A DNA stretch of 64,000 nucleotides from Ifrita kowaldi (GCA_013398055.1 VZRS01000339.1:1-64000), one strand, 5' to 3'. Positions 32,454-46,295 are shown, counted from the stretch's first letter. Notes: generated by a model not told the origin, from the sequence alone. Translations and numbers: made by a program.

Positions 32454-35400
32454 AATGGAGGAAGAACAGGAACACCCAGCTGGCCACCTCCCGAGCAGTA
32501 ATTTTTAACCAGATCAATAATACCATTTCTTTCCATAGAAATAAATGTCCTTTCTTCCCTTGCCTGGCAGCATTTTCTCCAACACCCAATGCACTCCTTG
32601 GGAGATGGGATCTTAGTCCTCACCTCACATGGCTCACCCCAGCACACGCATAGTCAGGAAAACAGGGCATCCCAGCACACAGCAAGGGCTGAATCCTGAA
32701 CTACACGGAATGTGGAACACTATTAAACCAGGGTGAATCCCTGCATTGGTTGAGTTGTAGATACTACAAACTGTATTTCAGGTCCTGCTGATCCTTGCAG
32801 AAGAACATAACCTTCAATAGCACACGCTGTGATAAAGGCTTGGGCTTCCTTCAGCAGAACAGCACCATTGTCCCCCACAGCACCCAAGCAGCACTGCCCA
32901 CGTGGGCTTGTCCTGCCCATGGACTTCACCAGCACAGTTTGGATGTGGCGAGAAGGGAATCAACACAAGAGCCTGCCCCAAGCTAGCAAAATCCATCCCC
33001 AACAATCACATCCCATCATCAGAATCCAGCGGGAATGCTTTCCTAGCATGCCCACATGCTTCACCGTTGGCAGCCCCTCTCCTCACTCATTTTGTTCCAT
33101 GGACCTTTACAGGTCCTAAAATCTGTAGGATACAACTGCAAAATGCCACTGGGCTCAACAGGAAAAACAATGGTGTTTTGGAAGGTGGATCGACACCAGC
33201 AAACTCAGTCTGAGATGCTCCCATCGCAGCTGGAAAATCGAGCATCACCACTGCAGCCCAGTCCTAAAGCTGCCTCCTCCTCAGCCCACTCAGAAATCCA
33301 CTGTTACAAAGCCAATTAAACGCTCGATTAAGTGTCCCAACATGTTCCCAAATAAAGCACTAACATGGCATGTTATTAAAAAAAATAGAAAGAAGAAAGA
33401 TCCAGGTTGTATAATGGTCTGTGAGCACATCAGGGTAAGCTGTGCCTGCTCCCAGGGGTGGAAATAGGAACTGAACAGCCAAATCCTCTCACCATCTCCC
33501 ACTAGAAGAGCTGCTCCTCTGCCTGCCCATCACAGCTTCAGACCGAAGCTCTGATTTAGGTGGTCCCACCAGCCTCGTCATCTGCTGCTGGTGCCTGCTC
33601 AGGGACCAGTCCCCACAGTGCTCCTCAGAGCACGCCATTCCAAAGGTTCCCTCCAATCCAACCCCCCACACAGACCTTCTGCCTTCGTAAGAGCAGTGTC
33701 TACCACCACCTCCACCAGCAGCTCCTGCTGAGGGCAAGGGAGAGGTCTCGGACACAGGAGCCCACACACTCCACCAAGCAGCCTGGACTCAGGGGTCAGT
33801 GCTGCCAGTCCTACCAGACCCCAAGGAGCCATCTCATAAAGCTGACCATCACCAACGCGATCCAGGTGTGACCCAGAGCCCTCTGATCCAAGCACGTTCT
33901 CTCCCAGGGTAGAGATGGCAACAACCTGCTGATGTTGGGTACCAGTCCCTGCACTGGGGACTGATTCTGAGCTTCTTCAGACACTCATTGTTCAGTGCAA
34001 GACACAGCAGGAGCAGGAATGAGTGTCTAGGCTGTCCCCATTCCCCTGAGAGCTCCACCCCTCCTCTGTACCATTGCCCTCCTTCTCACCTGCCTTCCTC
34101 CATCATCTCCTGCTCTTCGCTGCACCTGGCACAGCTTTAGGAGGATGACACAGGAACCCCCTCACTTTTCCCCCACACCAGCTGTGTGCCTGAACAAGGT
34201 GTCCACTGAGGTTTGCACCAGCTCCCTGTGAGGGGGGCTCATCTGAGGAGCTAAGAGGACATCTCTGGACATGTCTGGTTGCAGTGGACATCGGCAATAC
34301 AGCCCAGAGCAGCAGAGAGGCACAGGGCTCTTCAGGGCACAGAGTTCCAGGGCTGCCCCACCAGCATGGCTGCTGGGTCTGACTTGAGCAGCAAAGGCAG
34401 AAAACCCTGTGCTAGAACCAGGTGACCTGAATTTTGTGAATGAACTGGTTTTTTTTTTGCTCTCCAGTACATATATATATGAAACCCTTTCTGATGTCTA
34501 TAAAACAGTACGACAGCTTTAGCTTGTCCTGCTTCCTTTCTGTGCTTCCACTGTGCCCATTTTTGCTGCCTTCAACCTTTCATGTGCATAACAGTAACTC
34601 TTTTCAAAGCTTCTCAAGGTCAAGAAAGTCCCTAACAAGGTGCATTAGGGCAGTTATTGATCTTCTCTCAGCCTTTCCCGGAGCTGTTCCAAACTGTGAA
34701 ACCTCAGTCAGGTGATGGAAAGTTACTCTGGCCCTTCCCATGTTGGTGAATTTTAATATTCATGGCACCCAACTGGTGAGAATATCCAATGCCCTTGCAG
34801 TGACGGCCCTGTACGTCTGTGTCCATGTCCCTCCTGCAAGGTCACAGTCCCTGCCTGTCTGCTCGAGGATGGCTTGAGTGACTTTCTGAAGGATGAGTCT
34901 GTGCCATGAAAGTTTCATGGACAGAATATCATCACCCCTGAGAAGCGGATCTGCAACACCTATCAGAATAAGCATTTGCTGGAAAAAGCTGTCAAAGCTT
35001 AGCAGGGTAGAAGAGCTGCCATGAAGACCTATTCATCTTATATGGGCAAAAAGCATTTCCCCAAATTTTTCCTTGTTACTTTCTAGGAAACACCATGATC
35101 GATACCACACAGATGAAGTTTCACCATCAATTAAAGCAGAACCCACAGCGAGGTGGTGGCTCCAAGAGCTCTTACAGCCTATTGAGAAGGACATCTGCAG
35201 TGGAGACTCAGGTATCACGTCTGTCCTGCTGCCCACCTCACCTCCAGCACCATGGACTGGCCCAGAAGCAATACTGACCTCCCCAAAGCCAAAGGGCTCC
35301 CTGGTGTAAGCCCAAATCTTTTGACTGCCTGAGCCACGGTGAGCACTCAGGCTTTGATCCTGACATATCCACTCACTTCCCAGCAAGACAGCTCTGGAGA

Positions 35401-37723
35401 CACCTTGGCACTGCTGGCCCTAGCAGCTTGCTAGCCCAGGAGCACAGCAATACAACGAGCAGCGGCTCCAAGTCCTAGGGAACAGCAAATGTGCTCTGGA
35501 AAACCAGCCTGGCATCAGGGAAGCATCACTCACTTCAAATATATCTTCATTTAGAAGGCAGAAATCCCCTACTTTGCTCAGCCACTGTCACCCTTTTGAA
35601 AATACAGTTTGATTTTATGAACCATTGAAAACAATCTGCAGTGTGGGCAGTGGTTGCCTCCAAAGTATCCATCAGCAGGGTCCACATATAGCTGACATTT
35701 GTCCCTTAATAATATAATTGCAGCTAAAAGAAGAAAGGAACCTGAAGCTCTGGGCTTTTTTTACTGATTAAAGAAGGAACATAATTTTGAAGTGGCCAGA
35801 AGCTGAGAGCTGGCTCAGTGAGGCAAACCCCAGTGTGTGGAGCACTCCCAGAAGCTTCAAAAACACAACCAGCAGAAGACAAGAGGCAGCAGCAGACACA
35901 GTGCTAACATCTAATGGGGTTCTGCAAAAAATCCAGCAGTGGGGTCTGGCACAGAAACATGGATTCCATGAGTGGACCACCCACAGATGCTGAGATGCTG
36001 CGCATCACCCATCAGGTGGGACCCCACTCTTAATTCAGACTTGTCTGCGAGTCACAATGACCCCAGTCCCATTCCAGCCCCGTGTCTGCAGGAGGAGCTG
36101 TTGGGGAGCTGGGTGCAGCCCAACAGCAGGAACCAGCTTAATTACAGCAGGTTCAGCTGCACAGAAAACTCCTGAGTCACAGCGAGCTGTTAATTACCAG
36201 CCCTTAATAGGATTTGAGGGCTCACGCCAGCGAAACCGAAACCGCCTTCTTCTCTTCGTGCTGCCCTACTAGGCAGAGTTCTCAGTTTGACTTAAGTTTA
36301 TGTGACTGACCCAAATATTCATACCCTCAGGGCTGGGGTATTGTTCAAAATCATGATTTCTTGCACAAAAATCTAGGAGAAACCCAGCAATTGCTGCACT
36401 GAGTGGCCTGCATCTCCGGCTACCTCTTTCTCATGCAGAAAACTCCAGGGTCAAACCCCCTGCTCACCCTTCAAGAGTGGCACTTTGCTCTTCCTCTTGT
36501 CCCTCGAGAGGGGACTGGGCCATCTTAGTGCCCATCTGAGCTCCAGGGACATTGCCATGCTGTCACTGCAGGACACCTGACTTCAGGGAAAACAGCCTCA
36601 AAAGGGTGACTGACAACAGCTGCTCCCTGCTCCATCAGGAGCGGCAGAGCATGTCCCTGCTGCCCTTTGAGCCTGGTAGGAACAACAGGACAACAACAGG
36701 ACCTGGATTCCTGTGGAAAAGTGATGTCTGAAAACTTTAAGCCCCTGTCCCTGCTTGTCACCCACCCTCTCTGTCACCCCACGCAGGCAGGCGGCTCTTG
36801 GGGAAGCATTTCTGAGCATCCCATGGAGGAAGGACATAGGGTTCTCCAAGATGGAGAGCTGCTGGATCCCAAGCACAGACACCTGTGTTCCAGAGGGCAG
36901 GAGGCAGGTTCTTCTTAAGGCACATATATCCTGCTTTTCTGCCTGGAAGGAGGGGGGAATGGCCCCAGACGCCAGACCGGGGCTGGGATTTCCATCCCAG
37001 GACAGTGCTGAGCTGGAGGCTCTCTTAACCCCGCTAATCCTCTTTGGCTAGGAGCTAATTACATTCCCAGCGAGAGCAGGGACCCTTGGGAAGGGGGCAG
37101 GGAGGCACGGCACACCGGGAGCTGAACACAGGCTCGTGGCTGCTGCCCCCGCGAAGCGAGGGCAGGTGAGGCAGGAGCCCGACGCTCCTCCCTGCTCTCT
37201 TTTTAGCTCTTCTCTGAAACCTGTGTGCCGACACCAAAATAATTTTGGCACAAAACCTTTCCTCAGCTCTCCTTCTCTAACCCATCCTCCAGCTGTTGGC
37301 AGTGACACCCTGTTCTGCACAAAGGCTGATTTCAGGGAGCTTTTTTCATCTTGCTGAAGTCCCTTTTCCCAGGCATTCCTGCAGCCAAGCGCAGGAGCTG
37401 CCACGGCTGCTTCTGCAAGTAGGGCAGGTCAGCCCCATCCTCAGCATCTCGAACCTGAGCAGTGCAGCATCCCACCCTGGGGAACTCTTCTGCTCAGGGA
37501 CCAATTTTATCCAGCGGGAGCTCTTGGATTGTGATGAAAAGAGAGGTCCAGCACTTTCCAGATGTATTTGATACAGTGATTCACAAGCTCTTTGCAAGAA
37601 ATCCATCTGAACAGGCTGGTTCATAGCTGGCTGCAGGTACAAGGGGAGTAGCAGAAGGGGAACACGTCCCATGAAGGGCTCAAGCAAACACTGCTCCTGC
37701 ATCTTGTGATACCACATCCAGGA
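32454..37723. other. BSN large intron segment
   Basis: No gene or confident repeat. A short TACATATATATATG microsatellite-like tract occurs near 34470. Confidence 0.55.
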
Positions 37724-37909
37724 TAATCACAGAATGGTTTGGATTCAAAGGGACCTTAAAGCTCATATCATTCCACCCCCCTGCCCTGGGCAGGGACACC
37801 ATTCCCTGGACCAGATTACTCAAAGCCCCATCCAACCCAGCTTTGAGCACTTCCAGGAATGGGAAGTCCACAGCTTCTCTGGGAAACCTGTTCCAGTGCC
37901 TCACCACCA
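37724..37909 (-). mobile_element. CR1 LINE 3' fragment
   Basis: Reverse-complement CR1: AATCACAGAATGGTTTGGAT, AAAGGGACCTTAAAGCTCAT, GCCCTGGGCAGGGACACCAT, AGCCCCATCCAACCCAGCTT, CACTTCCAGGAATGGGAAGT and CTGTTCCAGTGCCTCACCAC. Confidence 0.94.
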
Positions 37910-40900
37910 TATGATAGGCATATCCTATATTATGTACGCATATATTGGATATAATAAGGAACCCAACAGCATTAACTGGTGAGACCAGACAGGGCAACGC
38001 AGCAGCACCACCCATGACAACACGAGTGTTATAAAAAAAGGATGTTTTTCACAATGCGTGGGAAAAGAAGAAGTTTTAGGATCTCGACGGGGTATGGCGA
38101 GTACCACAAACCAGTAAGAGGACCCTCCTGAGGGTCAGGTGCCCGTTGGAGGTCACAGCCTGGCACCTGGGAATCAGCAGTGTCGTGCAGTGGAACTTGT
38201 CACCGCTCCTGTGTCAGGCTGGTTAATTAGGCAAAGGGGCATCCTGCCATGTTTATTTAGTAACACAACATGCATAGTTCATTTGTTCCTTAATACAAAA
38301 CCCCTGGAGTCAATTGGGGTCAACCAGGGTTACTGGGAGAACATCATGCAAGCACAGGGCAATCACGCTGCAAGCCAGCCCTTGCCAGATCACTTGTTCC
38401 CTCAGCAGACTCTGCCATAAACAGGAGTGATTTCCTAAGTTCCCAAAAAAATGACCCAGCACTTGGTCTTCCTGCCACAGAAACCTCTTCCCTTCCTGCA
38501 GGGCATCGGGCTGAGGCTGTAGGGAGTTTGGGAGAGTACCAAAGTGTCAGCTCTGGCTTGAGAACATCTCAGTACTGCTCCCGGGATCCAGCTCCTGGAG
38601 GAGGTGTGATGAGGTGGGAGGAAGCTCCAGGCACCTGTACTCCTGCCATTTCACATAAACAACTTATTTAAAGCTGGGTAATGTGTATCATGGCAAGCAA
38701 GCAGAGGAAGTGGAAGTCAGGCACGCTTTGGGCTTCCTCTGCTGGTCACCCACAGCTTCCAGAGCCATGGGCCACCACAGTCCACACACTTCTCCTTGGA
38801 TGTACTGCCAAAATGCCACCCTTGTCCCTAAACTCTTCACATGCCCTAGGCTTCCAGTCCTCACCAGCATCTTCTGATCATGCCCACCAAGACCCAAGCC
38901 CAGAGGAAAGGGAGCCTTGCTGGCAGATCTTGTGGACACACTGGCCTCAGAGGCACTACCCAGCTTCTCATGAGTGGGATACTCTTGGAGTATCCTTCAC
39001 CTGCACAAGCATCAGTCCATAGTGGTGCAAGGACAATGAGGGAAGCACAAGTTACCCTTTCCTTTGGGTGGCTCAGCACCTACATAGCTCAGCCAGCAAG
39101 TCCACAGAAAAACAGCACTTTTAGTATTTTCTTCTCTTTTGGTAGGTTTGAGTGCACTTGGCTGAACAGAGTGCTGGGGAGGAGGCAGCTCCTTGGATAC
39201 CTCCCCAGGCAGCTGCAGAGGGTGGGAGGGGACGGCAGGGACACAGAGCCTCCGACTCCATCTTTAGATCAGGAGTGGGATGGGAATGAAAATACCATGG
39301 GTATAATAACACATCTTTCCAGGGAAATCAGAAGTTTTAGGGGGTTCCAAATAGGGGCAACAGCCTTCCTCACTTTCTGGAAGTGACAATACAATTTTAT
39401 TTGCAGGAAACACATGGTTTTAGCACTATTTTCCTGCAAAACTCCATCCTTCCTCCAAAAACCAGGCTACTGTGGGCCATGCCTTCTCCCTCCCTGTGAC
39501 TGATGCTTTTTGGAGCCAGGGTGAAGCCTTGCCCAGGCTCCAGAGGTGTGTACAGAGGGTGCTGCCCATCTCACCCACAGTTCATGCTCCTCTGCACTTT
39601 CCAGACTCAGGATCAAATCCCTCATTAGTTTTCACACAACTTCCAAGGGCAGCTTATAGCCAAGGTCCTAATTCACCAAGCAATTAATGGACCGAGTCTC
39701 ACTACTTCAAAGAGTGAGTTATGGTATTTGCATGAATCCCAGGGCTTGGGACAAGCCCATGTGAGCTGCAGGCAAAAAGAGATCAGACCACAGAGCAATT
39801 TTCCCAGAAGATCAAGCAAACCTAAAGCCCAACCACGTTAGCAGACCTTGCAACGTTTTCCTTTCTTCAGAAAGTTTTTGTTAAAAACATTCTCAGCACA
39901 AGTGTTACATTTCTTCCTCAACTCTTAATTCCATAAATCAACCCAACCATGCTGAGCTGCATAAAGGTTCAGTGTAAAGGGAAACAAAACCCATGACAGT
40001 GCAACACCTGGGTAAGACCTCGCTGTGGGTCTTCACGCTGTGTGAAGCCTCACAGATATCGCAGGGATGAGCTGCAGCAAAAAACACTAAGAGGGGCATA
40101 CATGCCAGGGTGGGTTTGCCAAAGGTGCCTGAAGGCATTTGCTCAAGAGCTGAGGGAACCCAGGCAGAGTCCAGCCTTGAAAATCTGAAATTTAATCTCA
40201 GGTGTCAGCTAGTGACCCTGGAGACAAGCGCTGTGGAGAGCTCACCTTTCCCTGGTACATGCAGAGATCGCCACATTACTGGCCACAACCCAACCCCAAA
40301 TTAATTCTCTAATTAATTAATTAGCAGCCGGGTGCCAGCGAGCGCGTTTAAGCCTTTTCACCAATCCATGAGTTTTCTGAAGCCTGGGAACACATTGCTG
40401 CCCAGGGGCATGCCAACACGGAGTTCAGCCCTACCCAAAGAACAAACACTTGGCCAGCTTTCCTCATCCAAGCCCTCGGGGTAGGGAGGAGGCAGTGGTG
40501 GGAGCAACAGCAGGAGCAGAGCACTGGCATTGAAAACAGCATTGTGTACATGGAGATGGCCATCTGGGGGGTTTGCACCTCCACACGAACTCTGGGAGAG
40601 CGTCTCCTCCACTGCCAACATGACCACGAGCGGTGGCAGCAGCAGCAGCTTCAGGAAGAACAGAAAATTACTGGGTGTAATTGAAACTGCAGGGAGGAGC
40701 TAAGGACATAAAATGTAATTATCTGCCGTGGAACAGAGCCAGGATTAGCAATCCTACTTCTGGTCATTTCAAGTTCCCATTAACTTCTCCATGTGCTGAT
40801 GTTATCAACTCTGTGTCTTACTGGCTGTGAGATGCAGCACTTCCAGGAACAAGCCTGGGCCTCCTCTGGTCAGGGTCTCAAATCACTTGCACAGGAGGGG

Positions 40901-41762
40901 GTGAAGGGCCTGGAAGACCCCCCTCCCTAGCTTCTAAGGTGGAAGGGGTAGGAGGATGCTCCAGCTGAACCAGTTGCACCACTCTCCTCTCCAGGCACAA
41001 GTGGCTAGAATTGGCTAACGTGCTTTTTTGGTGCTTGGGAAGATGATCTGGGTGGGCATCACAACAATTCAGAGAGATTCTCAACTACAACAGGTAAGAT
41101 TGGGCTGATTTCAGACCATCTCAACCTCCCTTCTCCTATCCTTGCACTCCACCTCAGCAGGCTGCAGAATGCACACCCAGTTCACATCCAAACAACACCA
41201 GGCATCCCCACATTCACCCCATGCTCAGACCATTCCATTATCTGGCACCCAGGCTCCTCTTGCTGAGGCCCTGACACTTTCTTCCCCTGTATCATCTTCC
41301 TTGCAGCCTCACCATTCGAGAATGCAGGAGCTGCAGAACATCCCTCATTAGCCTCGTCTCCAGTCTGGCCAAGGCTTCCATCCACAGCAACAGGAGGAGG
41401 ATGCTAGTTGGTGACTGGCACCTGCATGACCTATTTCCTCACCCTTGGACACCTCTGGGGAGCACTGGGCACTGCTGGGGGTGCCCTTAACAACAGCCAT
41501 GCCTTGCTCTGCTCCTTGCATGAAACCAGCATGAAATCAGTGTACACACATGAAATCCATGACTTTGCCAAGAGACGGAAGATCACAGACTCCAGCCCTG
41601 CGGCCTGCACCAGGAGGAACTTGGCTTCAGCAGGTTCTTAAAGGTTCTTTAATAGACCCTTGAAAGCAAGCACCCCATCTTTTCTCCATTTTAAGCAAGG
41701 AGAGAGCACACACCCTGGCAGGATCAGAAGATGCCCGCTCCCTCCCCCACCAGCCCCCTTAC
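37910..41762. other. BSN large intron segment up to the zinc-finger exon
   Basis: No gene or confident repeat. A short AATTAATTAATTAG run lies near 40310-40323. The segment ends at donor GAG/GTAAGG on the minus strand. Confidence 0.6.
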
Positions 41763-42593
41763 CTCCACGAGGTGAGGCGTGGGGTTGAAGCCACACATGT
41801 TGCAGACCTGCTGCCGGCAGGTTGTGCAGGTGTTGTAGTTGGGGGGCTCACTGGAGCCCACATTGATCTCCGCCTTGCAGAGGGGGCACGAGACCCTTGC
41901 TTTCGGCACTTCCTTTGGCTTGACACCCTGCTCCGGTTTGCCTGGCTTCACCGCCGGTGCGGCACCAGCCCGGCCCTGTGCCCCTGGGGCTTTGGGACCA
42001 GCCTCTTTGCTGGCATCGCTGAAGACAATTTTTGGAGGCACTTTGCCAGGAGACGGCTGGCTCGGAGCAGGGGCCTCTGGCTGGACAGACATAAGCGTGC
42101 TGGCCTGGGTCAGGAGGGATGCCCCGAAGCCGAAGAGCTTCCCTGTGAGCCCCTCCTGGGGCTGCTCTGGTGCTCCAGCCCCGGGGGCCGGGGCAGCAGG
42201 CTTCGCCCCCGCATCTCCCGGCGTCTTTCTCTGCTCGGAGGGGGAAGGCTTGGCTTGCTGATGCTGTGGGGAGGACCTGGCCTGATGCTGCGGGGAGGAC
42301 CTGGCCTGATGCTGCGGGGAGGACCTGGCCGCCTCCTGAGGTTTTGGCTGTCCTTGGCCATGCGGTTCCCTCTGCGGTATTGTGGGCTGAGGTTTGGGTT
42401 GCTCTTGTGGCAGAGCGCGGGGGGCTGGTGGGGTCTTATCTGCAGCCGGGGGCGGCGGGTGCTTGGCTGGGGACTGGGAGGGGGATGGTGAAGGGGAGTG
42501 CAGCTGCTGCTGGCTCTTGGAGCGAGGAGCGGTGGTCATGTCCATCCCCAGCGCCCGCTGCATCTGGCAGTTCAAGCACAGCCATTCCTTCAC
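41763..42593 (-). CDS. BSN: Bassoon coding exon: end of zinc finger 1, Pro/Gln linker, first three Cys pairs of zinc finger 2
   Basis: This exon encodes 277 codons of the presynaptic active-zone scaffold Bassoon. Acceptor CTCACAG ends at 42594 and the exon opens with VKEWLCLNCQMQRALG, the last Cys pair of Bassoon/Piccolo zinc finger 1. A Pro/Gln/Ser linker follows, including three copies of an 8-residue unit ARSSPQHQ. The exon then gives CPLC, CTTC and CNMC, three Cys pairs of zinc finger 2, and CGFNPTPHLVE. Donor GAG/GTAAGG ends it at 41763. Both ends are phase 0. In this family the N-terminal double zinc fingers help anchor the scaffold at the active zone. The exon supplying the start of finger 1 was not found up to 64000. 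By the usual mammalian count this would be exon 3, but that number is assumed. Confidence 0.95.
42259..42330 (-). repeat. Coding 24-bp tandem repeat, three units
   Basis: Three head-to-tail 24-bp units occupy 42259-42282, 42283-42306 and 42307-42330. The last two are identical and the first differs by one base. On the minus strand each unit encodes eight residues of the ARSSPQHQ type inside the Bassoon linker between the two zinc fingers. The unit length is a multiple of three, so copy-number change would keep the frame. Confidence 0.95.
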
Positions 42594-45500
42594 CTGTGAG
42601 ACAAGGAGAGGACACGGGCAGTGAGTGATGGGCAGGTACAGCTGCCCGCAGGCAGCCCCAGCACACCCTTACCTCCCCCCAGACAGACCCCACATAGCCA
42701 TAGGAACCAGCCATCAGCTCCTGAAAAACATTTTGGTACCATATTCTTCACTAGCAGCACCTCGCAGTCGGGGCGAGCAGCCCCCATCTGTCACAGGTAC
42801 CCACGGCACAGCACGCCGGCGTGAACGCCAGCTTTAATTAGCCTTGGTCTGCTTCCAAGGCTTCTGCTGTGAAGTGACTGCTTGCCATGAGGCTCTGCCT
42901 CTCCTGGGGGAAGAGGGGCCTTTCCGAGGGCTCATAGCTCCACCACCTCCCCAAAGCCCATTTTTTCCCTCCTGTCTGGTGACCAGAGATAGCACAGAAA
43001 ACAGCCAAGGCCGAACAAGGAAACACCACTGTGCCATGCCCAATGCTTCCCTGGGGCTAGCAGAGACAGATTTTCTGGAATCAGTGCAGTGGTTGTGATA
43101 TTCCACTTCAAAATTTGGCTCTGGAATGCTGTAAGGGAGTGCAAAGAGTGCTGCTCCTTGCACAATGCATTTGCACTTCCAGGGAGGCAAAGTGCAGGCT
43201 GGGGAGAAAAAAGCTAATTTTCACTCTCAGCACAATGAACTTTTGCATGCAAATGAAAAATAGAACAGTTCTCTGGCTAAGTGGTGATAAACGAAAGACT
43301 TTCCCCATGAGAGTTGTTCTCTGTGACACACTAATGTCTAAATTAAGTTAATTAAAGAGGCAGTAGAGCCTTTCCATATGAGGAATCACCAGGATGCTCA
43401 GCAGCTCCATAAGTATTATATACAGCACAGTCAGCAGGACAGCCAGGTCTGCTTGCAAAAGACTTCTCCAAGACAAGCAACTAAGGTGGCAAAAAGGACC
43501 AGAACATTCCCAAAAACCAGAGCAGCACCCACGACAAGCAGATGCAGAGCCTGGCAGGGGCAGCACCCAACAGCTCCTGGCCCCTGCGCTCTCTGGGGGC
43601 TGCACATCCCACAAACCTGCACCCACTGCATGAGGTGTGGATTTTCCTGCCTTTCATTCCAGAAGCCATCTCTTCATTCCAGTGTTACGGATCACCTCTA
43701 AGGCTCAGCTTAATCCCTGCTGCAGAGACATTAATCACCTTGCCCAGTCCCACAGCTCCAGGTCTGCTTGGCCTTTTCGTCCTATGGTTGGGGGCACAGG
43801 TGATTCATAACCTGGCCACAGGGTTTTTCCCCCACACTCCAGCCACACAACAGGCACATTTCAACCTTTTTCTGCTCACAGGAGCTGCCTGCAGAGATGC
43901 AGTTGGGTGTTATTGTAGTCTCATGATGGGACATGACGGCAAGTCCTCGAGAGGTGAGGCATATAACCCCTAAACCCCTTCTTACAAGTCCCCTCCCCAG
44001 AACGGTTCTCATAAAGGCCAGCCTTCAAATAATAAACTTTTAAAAACAGAAGAAATTCAGATCAGCTAGGAAAGATGGATTCAAATTCGGGGGGGGGTGG
44101 ATGAACAAACCTCCACCTGCCCACAGTGCCCCTTCCCCTCTCTGCACCTGCTGGGTGCCAAGGCTTGGCATTGCCTGCAGCAAAGCTCTTGCCATCCCCT
44201 TACAAGCCTGGCTGCACGTCATCTCTGCGCTCTTCCCAGCCCTCCCTGTACTTGCTGAGCTCCTACACCACTCTCTACACCAGCCTCCGCTCGAGTCCTT
44301 CACTTGGAGCTGAGGGAAAACAGCCTCAATTTTCCCCAGAATTTTGCGCTACATTGTCGTTTCTCCAAGCTGTTCCAAAGGAGCCACATTATATTTAGTT
44401 CCTGAAAATAGTACTTTAGTTTTTTATAATTTCTTAGGGTCTTGCCGTCTCTCTTCTGACATCCAGAATTTCTCGCGTTATTTTTGCTCTCACACCCCCT
44501 GGAATTTCTTCCCACTATTCTATTTCAAGAGTGTGTCTACCAAAATCCCATCAGCTTTGCCCACCATCCCCATCAGCTCAAATTAAGGGAGAACCAATCC
44601 TTTCTATTCAAGTTCTTGTTCCCAGGATGCAAGAAATTCAAATCTTCCCTCTCCGCATAATCTCCTTACCCACACTTTAAGACCCTAAGTGAGGTGGAAA
44701 CTGGGGGAAGAGGAGATGCACTCCCTCTCTGTGCCACACAGTCCCCACTTTGCCCTTGGCCAAGGCTCCTCCAGGAAAACCTGGCCACAGGGAGGCACCG
44801 GGCCCGGGACCCGTGGCCACAGGAGCTGTGTATGGTTCATGGACAAGCCCACCAAGATCTCCCTGAGCCCAGGGCTGAAGAACAGTGGGATCATCATTGT
44901 AGCTTTCTCACTTTACACAATGAACCTACCACCCAGATAGGAAAAAGCCAGGGGGCGTTTTAGATGGGATAGGAGCATCCAATCGCCCTTGGTGAGGAGG
45001 TGAGGAACGTCTGTCCTGAGGAGCAGGAGAAAGCTGCAGGAAATACAGTGGGGCATGAGCTCCCAGAGCAAGCATTTGAAATGTAAATTGAGTTGAGATT
45101 ATCGCAAATTGCCTGGCCGGCCTCCACTGATGCAACCGATGACACACTGTGTGGGTTACACAGATCAAAGACAACTTAAAGGATGCTGCAGGGAAGATAG
45201 CGAAGAGGAAGGGCTGAGTTGTCTTGCCAAAGATCCTTCCCCCAAGAAGGAGAAGGGAGAAGGGAAAAGCCTGGGTGATAAAGAAATAGGGGGATAAATC
45301 ATTCTTTTCATACTCTTTTCCCCTATTTCTCTCTACTGTTTTCTGGGCATCTTCCCCCTGCATGATGAGTCTGCAAGCTAGAAGAGAAGCATTTATAGGA
45401 TGGTGATGCAAGTCAGTGAAATAATCCCGTTCCATCTATTTCTGTGTCTTGTTTGCCCAGTTCTTCACCAAATCAAAAGTTTCAGAGGTTGGATTAGTAA

Positions 45501-45689
45501 AGATTTACACTCAGACTCTTCCTAGAAAGGACAGGGGTCCATCACTGGGTGGATATGAAGGAGCTGTTAATGAGACAGATACGATGGACATGCTGTAATC
45601 ACTGTCCTGGAACATTTGGGAACAAGCAGGGTAACACTCCTTACGAGGATGAAGCGTTTCCATCTTATTAGCAATCGAGAACATTCAAC
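42594..45689 (-). other. BSN: BSN upstream intron, 3' part
   Basis: Intronic sequence upstream of the first visible exon, ending in acceptor CTCACAG at 42594. No coding exon for the missing first half of zinc finger 1 is present. A G-run (GGGGGGGGGTGG) occurs near 44090. No repeat recognised. Confidence 0.65.
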
Positions 45690-46140
45690 AACATCTACCA
45701 GCACCAGAAGATATTTAAATTTGGCAGAACTGAATAATTTTGCATCCAAGAGCTCTAAGAGAACTAAGAAAACTGCTGCGTGCTGATGTTCATTTTTAAG
45801 AGGAAATGTTAGGAGGCTGGAAGAGTCTTCTGCTTGAAGAAGGCAAAGGTAGGGCCTGAAGGGGACAGGGAGCCAGACATCTGTCCAAGGCAGAAAGACA
45901 GTGCAGAGAACTGAAGGACACACAAATACACCCATCAATGTGGTTTTAGGAAAAATAGGTCACGACAAAGCAAACCTGATTTTATTCTCTGCACATCTGA
46001 TATTGTAATGCACAGAAGCAATATCCTTGATGTCCAAAAGGTGTTTTGGCCTAGCAATGTATGACATGCTGACAAAAACAAAAAGCACTATAGAATATGA
46101 ATAGTGAATATGCTAAAGGGATTTCAGACTGGTTCAGTCT
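45690..46140 (+). mobile_element. Decayed CR1/L3-like LINE, reverse-transcriptase region
   Basis: The nucleotide order matches the conserved part of old CR1/L3 elements: AAGATATTTAAATTTGGCAG, GCATCCAAGAGCTCTAAGAG, ATGTTCATTTTTAAGAGG, TGGTTTTAGGAAAAATAGGT, AAAGCAAACCTGATTTTATT, ATATCCTTGATGTCCAAAAG and GGATTTCAGACTGGTTCAG. The reading frame is destroyed by stops and indels. The element resumes at about 46480. Assigned from remembered consensus, so boundaries are approximate. Confidence 0.65.
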
Positions 46141-46228
46141 GAGCTGGGGGCAATGAGAACTCACCACTGCCAAGGTATCATCATCTTGCTATGGCCAGTG
46201 CCACTCACACACACTGGATTTTGGTAAA

Positions 46229-46295
46229 ACCACAGAATCAGAATGGTTTTGGTTGGAAGGGACCTTAAAGATCATCTGTTTCCAGCCCCCCATTT
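46229..46295 (-). mobile_element. Young CR1 LINE 3' end inserted in an older CR1/L3
   Basis: ACCACAGAATCAGAATGG then TTTTGGTTGGAAGGGACCTT and AAAGATCATCTGTTTCCAGC is the reverse complement of the CR1 3' end. It lies between two parts of an older CR1/L3-like element and is in the opposite orientation to it. Confidence 0.85.
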
